Positions 8,728 through 15,428 of a stretch of 64,000 nucleotides of DNA are shown piece by piece. The stretch is from Caulobacterales bacterium (GTDB taxonomy: Bacteria > Pseudomonadota > Alphaproteobacteria > Caulobacterales > Caulobacteraceae). The stretch covers positions 62,001 to 126,000 of the forward strand of contig JAEKKJ010000006.1 of assembly GCA_019510435.1 (NCBI GenBank), read 5' to 3'. The position numbers were made by a program, and so were the translations under genes. Numbering within the stretch: the first letter of the stretch is position 1; each line of letters opens with the position of its first letter. Under the pieces are notes generated by a model, which had not been told where the DNA came from, did no database searches, and was given only the letters and a program-made list of their open reading frames with translations.

Positions 8728-9948
8728 TCAGACGCCCACGACCAGGCTGACGGTCGTGGTGGTGGAGCCGCCGATGTTCAGCGTCTGCACCGTCTTGGCG
8801 CCCTCGACCTGGTAGCCGCCCGCCCGGCCGGTCACCTGCTTGAAGGCGTCCAGCGCCATGCGCACGCCGGTCGCGCCCACCGGGTGCCCGCCGCCGATCA
8901 GGCCGCCGCTGGGATTGATCGGCAGCCGGCCGCCGATCTCGATGGAGCCGTCCTCGATCGCCTTCCAGGCCTCGCCCGGCACGGTCAGGCCGAGGTGCTC
9001 GATGGCCATGTATTCGGTGGTGGTGAAGCAGTCGTGGGTCTCCACGGCGTCCAGCTCGGCGACATCCGCGATCCCGGCCCGGCGGCGCGCGGCGTCCACC
9101 GCCTGTTTCACCCGCGGGAAGACATAGAGCTCCCCGGCGCTGGCGCGGACCTTACGCTCGTAGCTGATCGGCGCGGAGGTGTGCCCCCAGCCCTTGATCT
9201 GCGGCAGGCTCTCCAGGGGAATGCCGCGCTTGGCCGCATAGTCGGCGGCGGCCTTGTCCGAGGCCAGGAACACCACCGCCGAGCCGTCGGTCACCTGGCC
9301 GCAGTCGTTCTTGCGGATCATGCCTTCGACCACCGGATTGGCCTCGTCGTCGGCGGTGAAGCTCTTCTCGTTGAAGCCCCACTGGCGGGTCTGGGAGTTG
9401 GGGTTCTTCCTGGCGTTGGCGAAGTTGATCTCCGCGATCCGCATCAGGTGCTCGTACTTCAGCCCGAAGCGGCGGTCGTACTCCTCGCCGAGGTCGGAGA
9501 AGGCGCGCGGCCAGAGGAAGGTCGCGTCCTGGAATTCGTGCCCGGTCCAGGCCGCCGCGCCCAGGTTCTGGGCCGCCTGCTGGCCGGAGACGTTGCGCAT
9601 CATTTCCAGGCCGACGACGCAGGCGGTGTCGTAGCGGCCGGCCTCGATCTCGGCGGTGGCCGCCAGGATCGCCACGCTGCCGGAGGCGCAGGCCGCCTCG
9701 TGCCGGGCGGTGGGCATGCCGTCGAAGTCCGGATGCACCAGGCCGAAGAAGCCGCCCAGCAGGCCCTGGCCGGCGAAGAGGTCGCCCACGAAGTTGCCCA
9801 CGTGGCCGGTCTCGATGTCCTTGGGCTCCAGGTCGACCGCGGCCAGCCCCTCGCCGACCACCTCGGCGAAGGCGTCGGCGAAGTCCATCTGCTGCCGCGC
9901 CCAGTTCTTGGCGAAGTCGCTCTGCCAGCCGCCCAGAATATAGACCAT
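8728..9948 (-). CDS. Thiolase (SCP2-type acetyl-CoA acetyltransferase)
   Basis: A 406-residue thiolase-fold enzyme. The acyl-accepting cysteine is Cys87 in HEAACASGS; HDCFTTTE and GGGHPVGATG carry the remaining catalytic His/Cys positions. This spacing and the HDCF motif are typical of the SCP2/lipid-transfer thiolases rather than the short-chain PhaA type. It cleaves a 3-ketoacyl-CoA to a shortened acyl-CoA plus acetyl- or propionyl-CoA. ATG has GAGGAC upstream. It leads a two-gene unit with the feruloyl-CoA-synthase-like ligase, an arrangement consistent with side-chain shortening of the activated acid. Its promoter region contains motif copy 9992-10007, which itself overlaps the 3' end of the upstream SDR gene. 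Confidence 0.92.
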   Translation of the reverse strand: MVYILGGWQSDFAKNWARQQMDFADAFAEVVGEGLAAVDLEPKDIETGHVGNFVGDLFAGQGLLGGFFGLVHPDFDGMPTARHEAACASGSVAILAATAEIEAGRYDTACVVGLEMMRNVSGQQAAQNLGAAAWTGHEFQDATFLWPRAFSDLGEEYDRRFGLKYEHLMRIAEINFANARKNPNSQTRQWGFNEKSFTADDEANPVVEGMIRKNDCGQVTDGSAVVFLASDKAAADYAAKRGIPLESLPQIKGWGHTSAPISYERKVRASAGELYVFPRVKQAVDAARRRAGIADVAELDAVETHDCFTTTEYMAIEHLGLTVPGEAWKAIEDGSIEIGGRLPINPSGGLIGGGHPVGATGVRMALDAFKQVTGRAGGYQVEGAKTVQTLNIGGSTTTTVSLVVGV

Positions 9949-9991
9949 GGTGTCCTCGCTGGCCGGGGCCCGGCCGCTTCAGAAAGAGTGA

Positions 9992-10007
9992 GTTCGATTA
10001 TACAAGT
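9992..10007 (-). promoter_or_regulatory. Shared cluster motif, copy 2
   Basis: Plus-strand GTTCGATTATACAAGT, 44 bp upstream of the thiolase start on the minus strand. This copy contains TATAAT on the minus strand, so a -10 role is possible here. It overlaps the last codons and stop of the SDR gene ending at 9998. Confidence 0.5.
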
Positions 10008-10918
10008 TCGTCGTCCGCCACCAAGGCGCGGCGTCTGTCCATGAAGGCGGCGAAGGCCTGGTGGGAATCCGCGTAGGCCTCGCGGGGCTCGGCGGTCAGC
10101 GCCAGGTGCGCCGCGGCGCCGACCGGACCCTCGAGCGCAACCGGCGGCCCCTCCACGGCGAAGGCGGCGCGAAGCCGTCCGCCGCCGACCACGAAGGTCT
10201 GGCCGCTGACGTCGCAGGCCTCGCCGGCCAGCCAGGCCACCAGGGGCGCCACCGCCTCGGGGTCCATCCGCGCCGCCTGCTCGGGCGTCACGAACGGCGC
10301 GGTCATCGGGGTCGCCGCATAGGGCGCGATGGCGTTGATCAGCAGGTTCCGCGGCCGGCCCTCCACCGCCAGGCCGCGCACCAGCCCGATGAGCGCCGCC
10401 TTCGACGAGGCGTAGGCCGCCATGCCGTCGCCGCCGTGCAGGCCGGCCGACGACGTGCTGACCACGATCCGGCCCGCGGGCGCCTGTGACAGCACCGGCC
10501 AGGCGGCCAGCACCAGGTGGAAGGTCCCGAAGAAGTTGATGTCGAAGACGCCGCGGAAGCTGGCGAGCGTCTGACGATGCAGGCGCCTGGTCTCCGGCAC
10601 CCCGGCGTTGGCGATCACCGCGTCCAGCCGGCCGAACGCCGCCAGCGCCTGGGCGACCAGGGCCTCGCCCGTCTCCGGCGCCTCCGCAGGGTCGTAGTTG
10701 GCCACGGCGCGGCCGCCGCTCGCCTGGATTTCGGCAACGACATCGTCGGCGCTGGAGGGTTGGCTGCGGTCGGTCCAGCGGTTGTTGACCACCACCGCCG
10801 CGCCCCGCACCGCCAGGTCCAGGGCGTAGGCGCGGCCCAGCCCCTTGCCCGCGCCGGTGACGATCGCCACGCGGCCGGCGAGGTCCTTGGCAGTCTCCGC
10901 GGGCGGCTCGGCCGGCAT
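9998..10918 (-). CDS. Short-chain dehydrogenase, 17-beta-HSD4 / multifunctional-enzyme-like
   Basis: A 306-residue SDR with TGAGKGLG (21-28), ANAG near 93-96, catalytic serine in STSS (144-147), Tyr159 and Lys163 in YASSK. The insertion after beta-2 (VVNNRWTDRS) and the extended C-terminus resemble the dehydrogenase domain of peroxisomal-type multifunctional enzyme 2 / 17-beta-HSD4, which oxidises 3-hydroxyacyl-CoA. This would place it one step before the neighbouring thiolase. ATG at 10918 is chosen because CAGGAG lies close upstream; an in-frame start at 10948 has no such site. It has its own motif copy at 10954-10969. Activity on an acyl-CoA is an inference from similarity and context. Confidence 0.88.
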   Translation of the reverse strand: MPAEPPAETAKDLAGRVAIVTGAGKGLGRAYALDLAVRGAAVVVNNRWTDRSQPSSADDVVAEIQASGGRAVANYDPAEAPETGEALVAQALAAFGRLDAVIANAGVPETRRLHRQTLASFRGVFDINFFGTFHLVLAAWPVLSQAPAGRIVVSTSSAGLHGGDGMAAYASSKAALIGLVRGLAVEGRPRNLLINAIAPYAATPMTAPFVTPEQAARMDPEAVAPLVAWLAGEACDVSGQTFVVGGGRLRAAFAVEGPPVALEGPVGAAAHLALTAEPREAYADSHQAFAAFMDRRRALVADDELV

Positions 10919-10953
10919 GCTCCACTCCTGTTCGGCGCGATCATCCACAGATC

Positions 10954-10969
10954 GTATCGTTATGCAAGT
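10954..10969 (-). promoter_or_regulatory. Shared cluster motif, copy 3 (consensus)
   Basis: Plus-strand GTATCGTTATGCAAGT, identical to the consensus, 36 bp upstream of the SDR start at 10918 on the minus strand and 137 bp upstream of the divergent 102-residue gene at 11106. Confidence 0.6.
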
Positions 10970-11105
10970 GACAGCGGCTCAGGCGACGAAGGTGGGGACA
11001 CGCACGGCGCTTTCGGAGAAAATGGCGGACACGCGCGCGCTTCGCATCCCGGCTCGCAGGATGCTCTCGAGGGCGTGTCCCAACCCTCCCGGCAAGGAGC
11101 ACGAA

Positions 11106-11414
11106 ATGTCAGTTGTCCGTATCTCCCTCGCCCGGTTCGACGCCGACCGGTACGACGCGATCCGGCAGATGCTGGACGAGTCCCAGGCCACCCTGGCCCC
11201 GGCCATCAAGGCGTTGCGGGGAAACCTCGCCTTCTATGCCGGCATCGATCGCGAGAACTGTGCCATGCAGAACGTCAGCGTCTGGGAGACGCTGGCCGAC
11301 GCCAAGCAGCTGGACACCCTGAAGGCGATGCTGGACCTGGCGCCGCGCTTCGCCGCGGCGGGCGCGCGCTTCGAGCGGCCGATCACCAATCACGAGACGC
11401 TCTGGAGTCTCTAG
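11106..11414 (+). CDS. Small conserved protein, possible dimeric alpha/beta-barrel (ABM-like)
   Basis: A 102-residue soluble protein without signal peptide or cysteine cluster. The layout (beta strand SVVRISLARF, helix with RQMLDES, strand LAFYAGID, VSVWETLADAKQLD, final helix and strand) resembles the ferredoxin-like ABM / stress-responsive alpha-beta-barrel families, in which VxVWE-like strands line a small active site. I do not recognise the exact family. A strong AAGGAG is placed seven bases before the ATG. It is divergent from the SDR at 9998-10918 and converges with the DapB-like gene, overlapping it by four bases at the 3' ends. Possibly a decyclase or monooxygenase-like accessory enzyme for the pathway. 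Confidence 0.75.
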   Translation: MSVVRISLARFDADRYDAIRQMLDESQATLAPAIKALRGNLAFYAGIDRENCAMQNVSVWETLADAKQLDTLKAMLDLAPRFAAAGARFERPITNHETLWSL

Positions 11415-12466
11415 GCGAGATCGCCGCGGAACGGCGTCGCCACCGGCCGCAGCAGCACGCCCGGCGCCGCCGCGCAGACGACGGGGATCGCGTTGATCAC
11501 CGCGCCGGCCACGCCCAGCTGCTCGGCGGAGGTCGGCGTCGCGTCGCCGGGGCGCTTCTCCAGGTCGACGGACAGCCGCACGCCCGGCTGGCCAGTCACA
11601 TGGATGCGCCAGAGCGGCGGCTCGGGCGTGTCCAGGTGCGCGCTCTCCATGTGCCAGTGGATCGACATCACCAGCCTTGGCGCCCCGGCGACGACGCCCA
11701 CCCAGCGCCAGTTCAGGTGGCTGATGCCGCCCTTGCGGATCGGCCCGGCGGCGATCGCCAGGTCCTCGGTGGCCGCGAACACCCGATGATCGGTGTCGAC
11801 CCGCTCCAGCGCCAGGCCCAGGCGCTCGGCCAGCGCCGCCAGCACCTCGGCATACATGCCGTTCAGCGCGGAGGCCGGCCCCCAGTCCGGGTCGTTGGGG
11901 TTCGCGGACGCCGGATCCTCGCCAAAGCCCAGCACGCCAAAGACGTAGTCCGGGTTGCGCATGGCGCGGCAGTCGACGCTCTCGACTACCTCCACCTGGT
12001 CCAGCTCGGCGCAGAGGCCGCTGGCCGCCACCGCCAGCTGTTCGGCCGCGAAGCCGGGGTTGAGCCCTGCGCCCATCAGCGTGGAGCCGCCGGCTGCGCA
12101 GGCCGCCTCCAGCGCCGCCAGCCGCGCGCCGCCCCAGTAACCGGGATCGGAATAGCCATTGATGCTGATGACGTTCTTGCCCGAGGCCAGCAGCCGGATG
12201 ATCTCCGCGTCATGCGAGCCGTAGGGCGGCGCCAGGCGCGCGCAGTGGATCACCACGTCGGCGTCCAGCGCCAGGATCTCGTCCACGTCGCGCGTCGCGA
12301 CCACCCCCACCGGCGGGCGGCGCGCGAGCTCCCCGGCGTCGCGCCCGGCCTTGCTCTCGCCATAGACGTAGAGGCCCACCAGCTGCATCGCCGGATGGTC
12401 CAGCACCGCGCGCAGGCACGTCCGGCCCATGGCGCCCGTGGCCCACTGGATGACGCGATAGGTCAT
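11411..12466 (-). CDS. DapB-like NAD(P)-binding oxidoreductase
   Basis: A 351-residue protein with an N-terminal Rossmann fold (YRVIQWATGAMGRTCLRAVL) of the dihydrodipicolinate reductase N-terminal type, then DVVIHCA and the conserved SINGYS and LMGAGLNPGF segments found in the family of dihydrodipicolinate reductase-like proteins common in actinobacterial and sphingomonad steroid or terpene clusters and in 2,4-diaminopentanoate dehydrogenases. It is not the lysine-pathway DapB, which is shorter (about 270 residues). Start ATG has GGGAGGAG immediately upstream and motif copy 12503-12518 sits 37 bp upstream. Reaction unknown; probably an NAD(P)H-dependent redox step in this pathway. Confidence 0.82.
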   Translation of the reverse strand: MTYRVIQWATGAMGRTCLRAVLDHPAMQLVGLYVYGESKAGRDAGELARRPPVGVVATRDVDEILALDADVVIHCARLAPPYGSHDAEIIRLLASGKNVISINGYSDPGYWGGARLAALEAACAAGGSTLMGAGLNPGFAAEQLAVAASGLCAELDQVEVVESVDCRAMRNPDYVFGVLGFGEDPASANPNDPDWGPASALNGMYAEVLAALAERLGLALERVDTDHRVFAATEDLAIAAGPIRKGGISHLNWRWVGVVAGAPRLVMSIHWHMESAHLDTPEPPLWRIHVTGQPGVRLSVDLEKRPGDATPTSAEQLGVAGAVINAIPVVCAAAPGVLLRPVATPFRGDLA

Positions 12467-12502
12467 GGCTCCTCCCGAACGCTGAGAAGCCTAGCCAAGT
12501 TA

Positions 12503-12518
12503 GTATCGTTATGAAAGT
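12503..12518 (-). promoter_or_regulatory. Shared cluster motif, copy 4
   Basis: Plus-strand GTATCGTTATGAAAGT, one mismatch to consensus, 37 bp upstream of the DapB-like start on the minus strand, in the short gap after the second tandem-HxlR gene. Confidence 0.58.
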
Positions 12519-12530
12519 TAGTTCTGGCCT

Positions 12531-13481
12531 TCAGGCGACGAGTTCGGGCGCCTGGGCCTCGATGACCTCGAAGGTCACGTCATGCGGCTCCACCGGCTGG
12601 CCGCAGCAGGAACAGGTCACCGCCGGCTCCAGGGCGTGCCCCGGCGCGCCGTCGCGGCCCTTGTGGCGCAGGATCAGCGGCGGACCCTCGGGCGAGCAGT
12701 AGTACTTGTCGCCCCACTGCAGCAGCATCAGCAGCACGGGGTAGTAGTCGATCCCCTTCTCCGTCAGCCGGTACTCCGAGCGTCGACCGCCCACCTCGTG
12801 CGCGCGAATGACGCGCTGGGCGGTCAGCCACGACAGGCGCTCGGAGAGGATATTGGTGGCCATGGCGGTGTCGCGGTGGATCTCGTCGAAGCGGCGCAGG
12901 CCGGTGAAGATCGAGCGCAGCGCCAGGCTCGCCCACCGGTCGCCGGTGATCTGGGCCACGTCGACCATCAGGCTGGAGGCGCCCTCCACCGCGTGGCGCT
13001 GCTGGCGCCGGCGGCTGTAGCGCGGCGCCATCCAGCCCACGCCCGGCCCCTCGGCCCAGTCCACGTCGCGGGCGCTTATCTCGTCGCCGCAGCTGAGGCA
13101 GGTGGGCACGGGATCGAAGGCGTGGCCGCAGGTGCGGTGGCGCAGGCGCAGCTGCAGCCGGCCCGAGCTGGTCGCCCATCGCCGCTCCCAGCGCAGCATC
13201 ATCAGCGAGGGCCAGTAGAGGTCACGGCCCTTCTGGGTCATGCGGTACTCGAAGCGCGGCGGCGCCTCGCTATAGGCGCGCTTCTCCATGACGCCCGCGG
13301 CCAGCAGGCGCTTCAACCGGTCGCTGAGCAGGGTCTGCAAAAGGCCGGTGCGGGTGCGGAACTCGTCGAACCGGCGCGCGCCGATCCAGCTGGCCTCGAG
13401 GATCAGCAGCACCGAGGTGTCGCCCACCACCTCCAGCGCCCGCCAGATGGAGCAGGTGCGGATGAACTTGGGCGGGTTCAT
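12531..13481 (-). CDS. Tandem-HxlR transcriptional regulator, second paralogue
   Basis: A 316-residue regulator built from two HxlR winged-helix modules like the gene at 3162-4127. Module 1 has VVGDTSVLLIL, RFDEFRTRTG and LLSDRLKRLL; module 2 has ITGDRWASLAL, RFDEIHRDTA and ILSERLSWL. Cysteine clusters end both halves: CGHAFDPVPTCLSC in the first and GHALEPAVTCSCC in the second, where the first cysteine of the CGH motif is missing. The two halves are not identical, so the chain could read an asymmetric DNA site. A diverged copy of the shared motif lies 57 bp upstream of its own start, consistent with autoregulation. It sits in the middle of the regulated units, making it the better candidate for the cluster regulator. 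Confidence 0.88.
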   Translation of the reverse strand: MNPPKFIRTCSIWRALEVVGDTSVLLILEASWIGARRFDEFRTRTGLLQTLLSDRLKRLLAAGVMEKRAYSEAPPRFEYRMTQKGRDLYWPSLMMLRWERRWATSSGRLQLRLRHRTCGHAFDPVPTCLSCGDEISARDVDWAEGPGVGWMAPRYSRRRQQRHAVEGASSLMVDVAQITGDRWASLALRSIFTGLRRFDEIHRDTAMATNILSERLSWLTAQRVIRAHEVGGRRSEYRLTEKGIDYYPVLLMLLQWGDKYYCSPEGPPLILRHKGRDGAPGHALEPAVTCSCCGQPVEPHDVTFEVIEAQAPELVA

Positions 13482-13537
13482 GCGGCGATCGTGTCCTCTC
13501 TGGCCGGCCGGGCGGGGGCCGGAGAGTCGCGGAACGG

Positions 13538-13553
13538 GTGCGGCTATGCAAGC
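13538..13553 (-). promoter_or_regulatory. Shared cluster motif, copy 5 (diverged)
   Basis: Plus-strand GTGCGGCTATGCAAGC, 57 bp upstream of the tandem-HxlR start. The TATGCAAG core and outer GT are kept; the middle differs, as might be expected of a weaker autoregulatory site. Confidence 0.42.
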
Positions 13554-13566
13554 GGCCTCTTGCCGC

Positions 13567-15255
13567 TCATTCAGCCGCCACGCCCGCCAGCTCCCGCCGC
13601 ACCACCTTGCCCAGGGGATTGCGCGGCAGCGCCTCCACCACGCGCAGCTTCTCCGGAAGCTTGAAGGTGGCGATGTCGTGCGCCTTGAGGTGGGCCGTCA
13701 GCTCCTCCAGGCTGAGCGCCTCGCCGGGCCGCAGCGCGACGACGGCGCACACCCGCTCGCCCAGGCGCTCGTCGGGATAGGCCGCGCAGCTCGCCTCGCG
13801 CACCTTGGGATGGCTCTCGATCAGCACGTCCAGCTCGGCCGGGGAGATGTTCTGGCCGCCGCGGATGATGATCTCCTTGCAGCGGCCGACGAAGCGATAG
13901 AACCGGCCGCCGCCGTCCGGCGCGATCTCGAACAGGTCCCCGGTCCGGAAGAAGCCCTGGTCGTCGAAGGCGGCCGCCGACAGCTCCGGCGCCTGCCAAT
14001 AGCCGTCGAAGGTCATGGCGCCGGCGATGCGCAGCTCGCCTTCCCGGCCCGGCTCGGTGATCTCCTCGCCGGTGGCCAGGTCGACGAGCCGGGTGCGGAT
14101 CTTCGCTGGGAAGGCCGCTGGCCAGGACAGGCCCGCGGCGCCGAAGCGCGGAAAGTAGCGGGCCCTCTGCTCGGGGTCGGGGATCGCCTGGCCGGTGGAG
14201 AACAGCGAGGTCCCCTCGTTGGAGCCGAAGACGTTCATCACCGTCACGCCGTGGCGGTCCTGCCAGCCCTTGACCATCCAGGGCGCCAGCGGCGCCGAGC
14301 CCGAGCCCAGGCAGCGCAGTCGGCTGAGGTCCGCGGCGCCCAGCAGGGCCTCGTTCTGCAGCAGCATGTTCAGCACCGCCGGCGGGGCCACGGTGTAGGC
14401 CACCCCCTCGTCCTGCATCTGGCCCAGGAACACGGGCAGGTCGAAGGGATGGTGCTGCACCAGCCGGCCCTGGCAGAGGATCCAGGTCATCACCATCCCG
14501 CCCAGGGCGGCGATATTGATCAGCGGAAACGGGTTCAGGATCGTGTCGCCGGGCCTCAGGCCCGCGGCCTCGACCAGCGCCTCGCCATTGACCACCCAGT
14601 GGTCGTGGTGGCGCGGCACGCCCTTGGGCATGGCCTCGGTGCCGGAGGTCCAGCAGATGGTGAGGGCCTCGGCGGCGTCGAGGTCCGCAGGCTCGGGATA
14701 GGCGCTCCCCGCGGCCGTGGCGAGCAGCGCCTCCAGGGACTCGACCCCCGCGGGCGTCTCAGTATCGAGGCTCACCAAGGCCGCGCCAATGACGCCCTCG
14801 GCCTTCAGCTCAGCCAGCAGCGCGGCGTGGTCGAAGCCGTGGAACACCCCCGCCGTCAGGCACACCTTGGGCGCCACGCTGGGCAGGATCTGGCGCAGCT
14901 CGTGGCCGCGATAGGCCATGGCGGCCGGGCTGAAGATCGCGCCCATCCGCGCGCAGGCCAGGAAGGCCAGCACGCCTTCGGCCACGTTCGGCAGCTGGGT
15001 GAAGAGTACGTCCCCGCGACCCAGGCCCAGCTGCGCCAGGCCGTGGCAGAGCGCGTCGACCCGCGCGTCCAGCTCGGCGTAGGTCAGCCGCTGCGGCGGC
15101 GTCCCCACCAGCGCCTCGCGGTTGGGCGGATCGGCCAGCGCCTCGGCGTGTGGCCGCGCCGCCACCGCGGCCCGGAACAGGGAATCGACGGTCTGGCCGC
15201 GCCACCAGCCCTTGTCGCGGTACTCGGCCACGCGGTGCGGCGGACTCGGACGCAA
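13567..15255 (-). CDS. AMP-forming acyl-CoA ligase (long/medium-chain FadD type)
   Basis: A 562-residue ANL-family ligase: P-loop CWTSGTEAMPKG at about 201-212, FGSNEG in place of the YGxTE motif, FRTGDLF, and the hinge/catalytic segment IIIRGGQNISPAELD; the C-terminal lysine is in NPLGKVVRRE. It activates a carboxylic acid to acyl-CoA. No in-frame ATG gives a sensible N-terminus; TTG at 15255 is chosen because GGGAGACAGGG precedes it, with GTG at 15231 as alternative. The reading frame remains open upstream through the motif copy 15332-15347, which argues against a longer protein. A second ligase in the cluster suggests two acid intermediates are activated, or that the substrate and a side-chain product need different enzymes. 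Confidence 0.87.
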   Translation of the reverse strand: MRPSPPHRVAEYRDKGWWRGQTVDSLFRAAVAARPHAEALADPPNREALVGTPPQRLTYAELDARVDALCHGLAQLGLGRGDVLFTQLPNVAEGVLAFLACARMGAIFSPAAMAYRGHELRQILPSVAPKVCLTAGVFHGFDHAALLAELKAEGVIGAALVSLDTETPAGVESLEALLATAAGSAYPEPADLDAAEALTICWTSGTEAMPKGVPRHHDHWVVNGEALVEAAGLRPGDTILNPFPLINIAALGGMVMTWILCQGRLVQHHPFDLPVFLGQMQDEGVAYTVAPPAVLNMLLQNEALLGAADLSRLRCLGSGSAPLAPWMVKGWQDRHGVTVMNVFGSNEGTSLFSTGQAIPDPEQRARYFPRFGAAGLSWPAAFPAKIRTRLVDLATGEEITEPGREGELRIAGAMTFDGYWQAPELSAAAFDDQGFFRTGDLFEIAPDGGGRFYRFVGRCKEIIIRGGQNISPAELDVLIESHPKVREASCAAYPDERLGERVCAVVALRPGEALSLEELTAHLKAHDIATFKLPEKLRVVEALPRNPLGKVVRRELAGVAAE

Positions 15256-15331
15256 ACCCTGTCTCCCTGGCAGGCGGCTGTTCGGGCCGAGCTTCCCATG
15301 GCCCGATGTTGGCGCAGAGGTCGCATGGTGA

Positions 15332-15347
15332 GTATCGTAATGCAAGT
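15332..15347 (-). promoter_or_regulatory. Shared cluster motif, copy 6
   Basis: Plus-strand GTATCGTAATGCAAGT, one mismatch to consensus, 77 bp upstream of the TTG start (15255) of the acyl-CoA ligase. It is the right-hand limit of the motif-bearing region. Confidence 0.57.
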
Positions 15348-15428
15348 CGCTGCGAGCCAACGCCCAACCACATCGAACCCTTATGCGCGCCGGGCCTAGG
15401 TGGGCGCTTCCTAGAGTGGAGCGAACGT

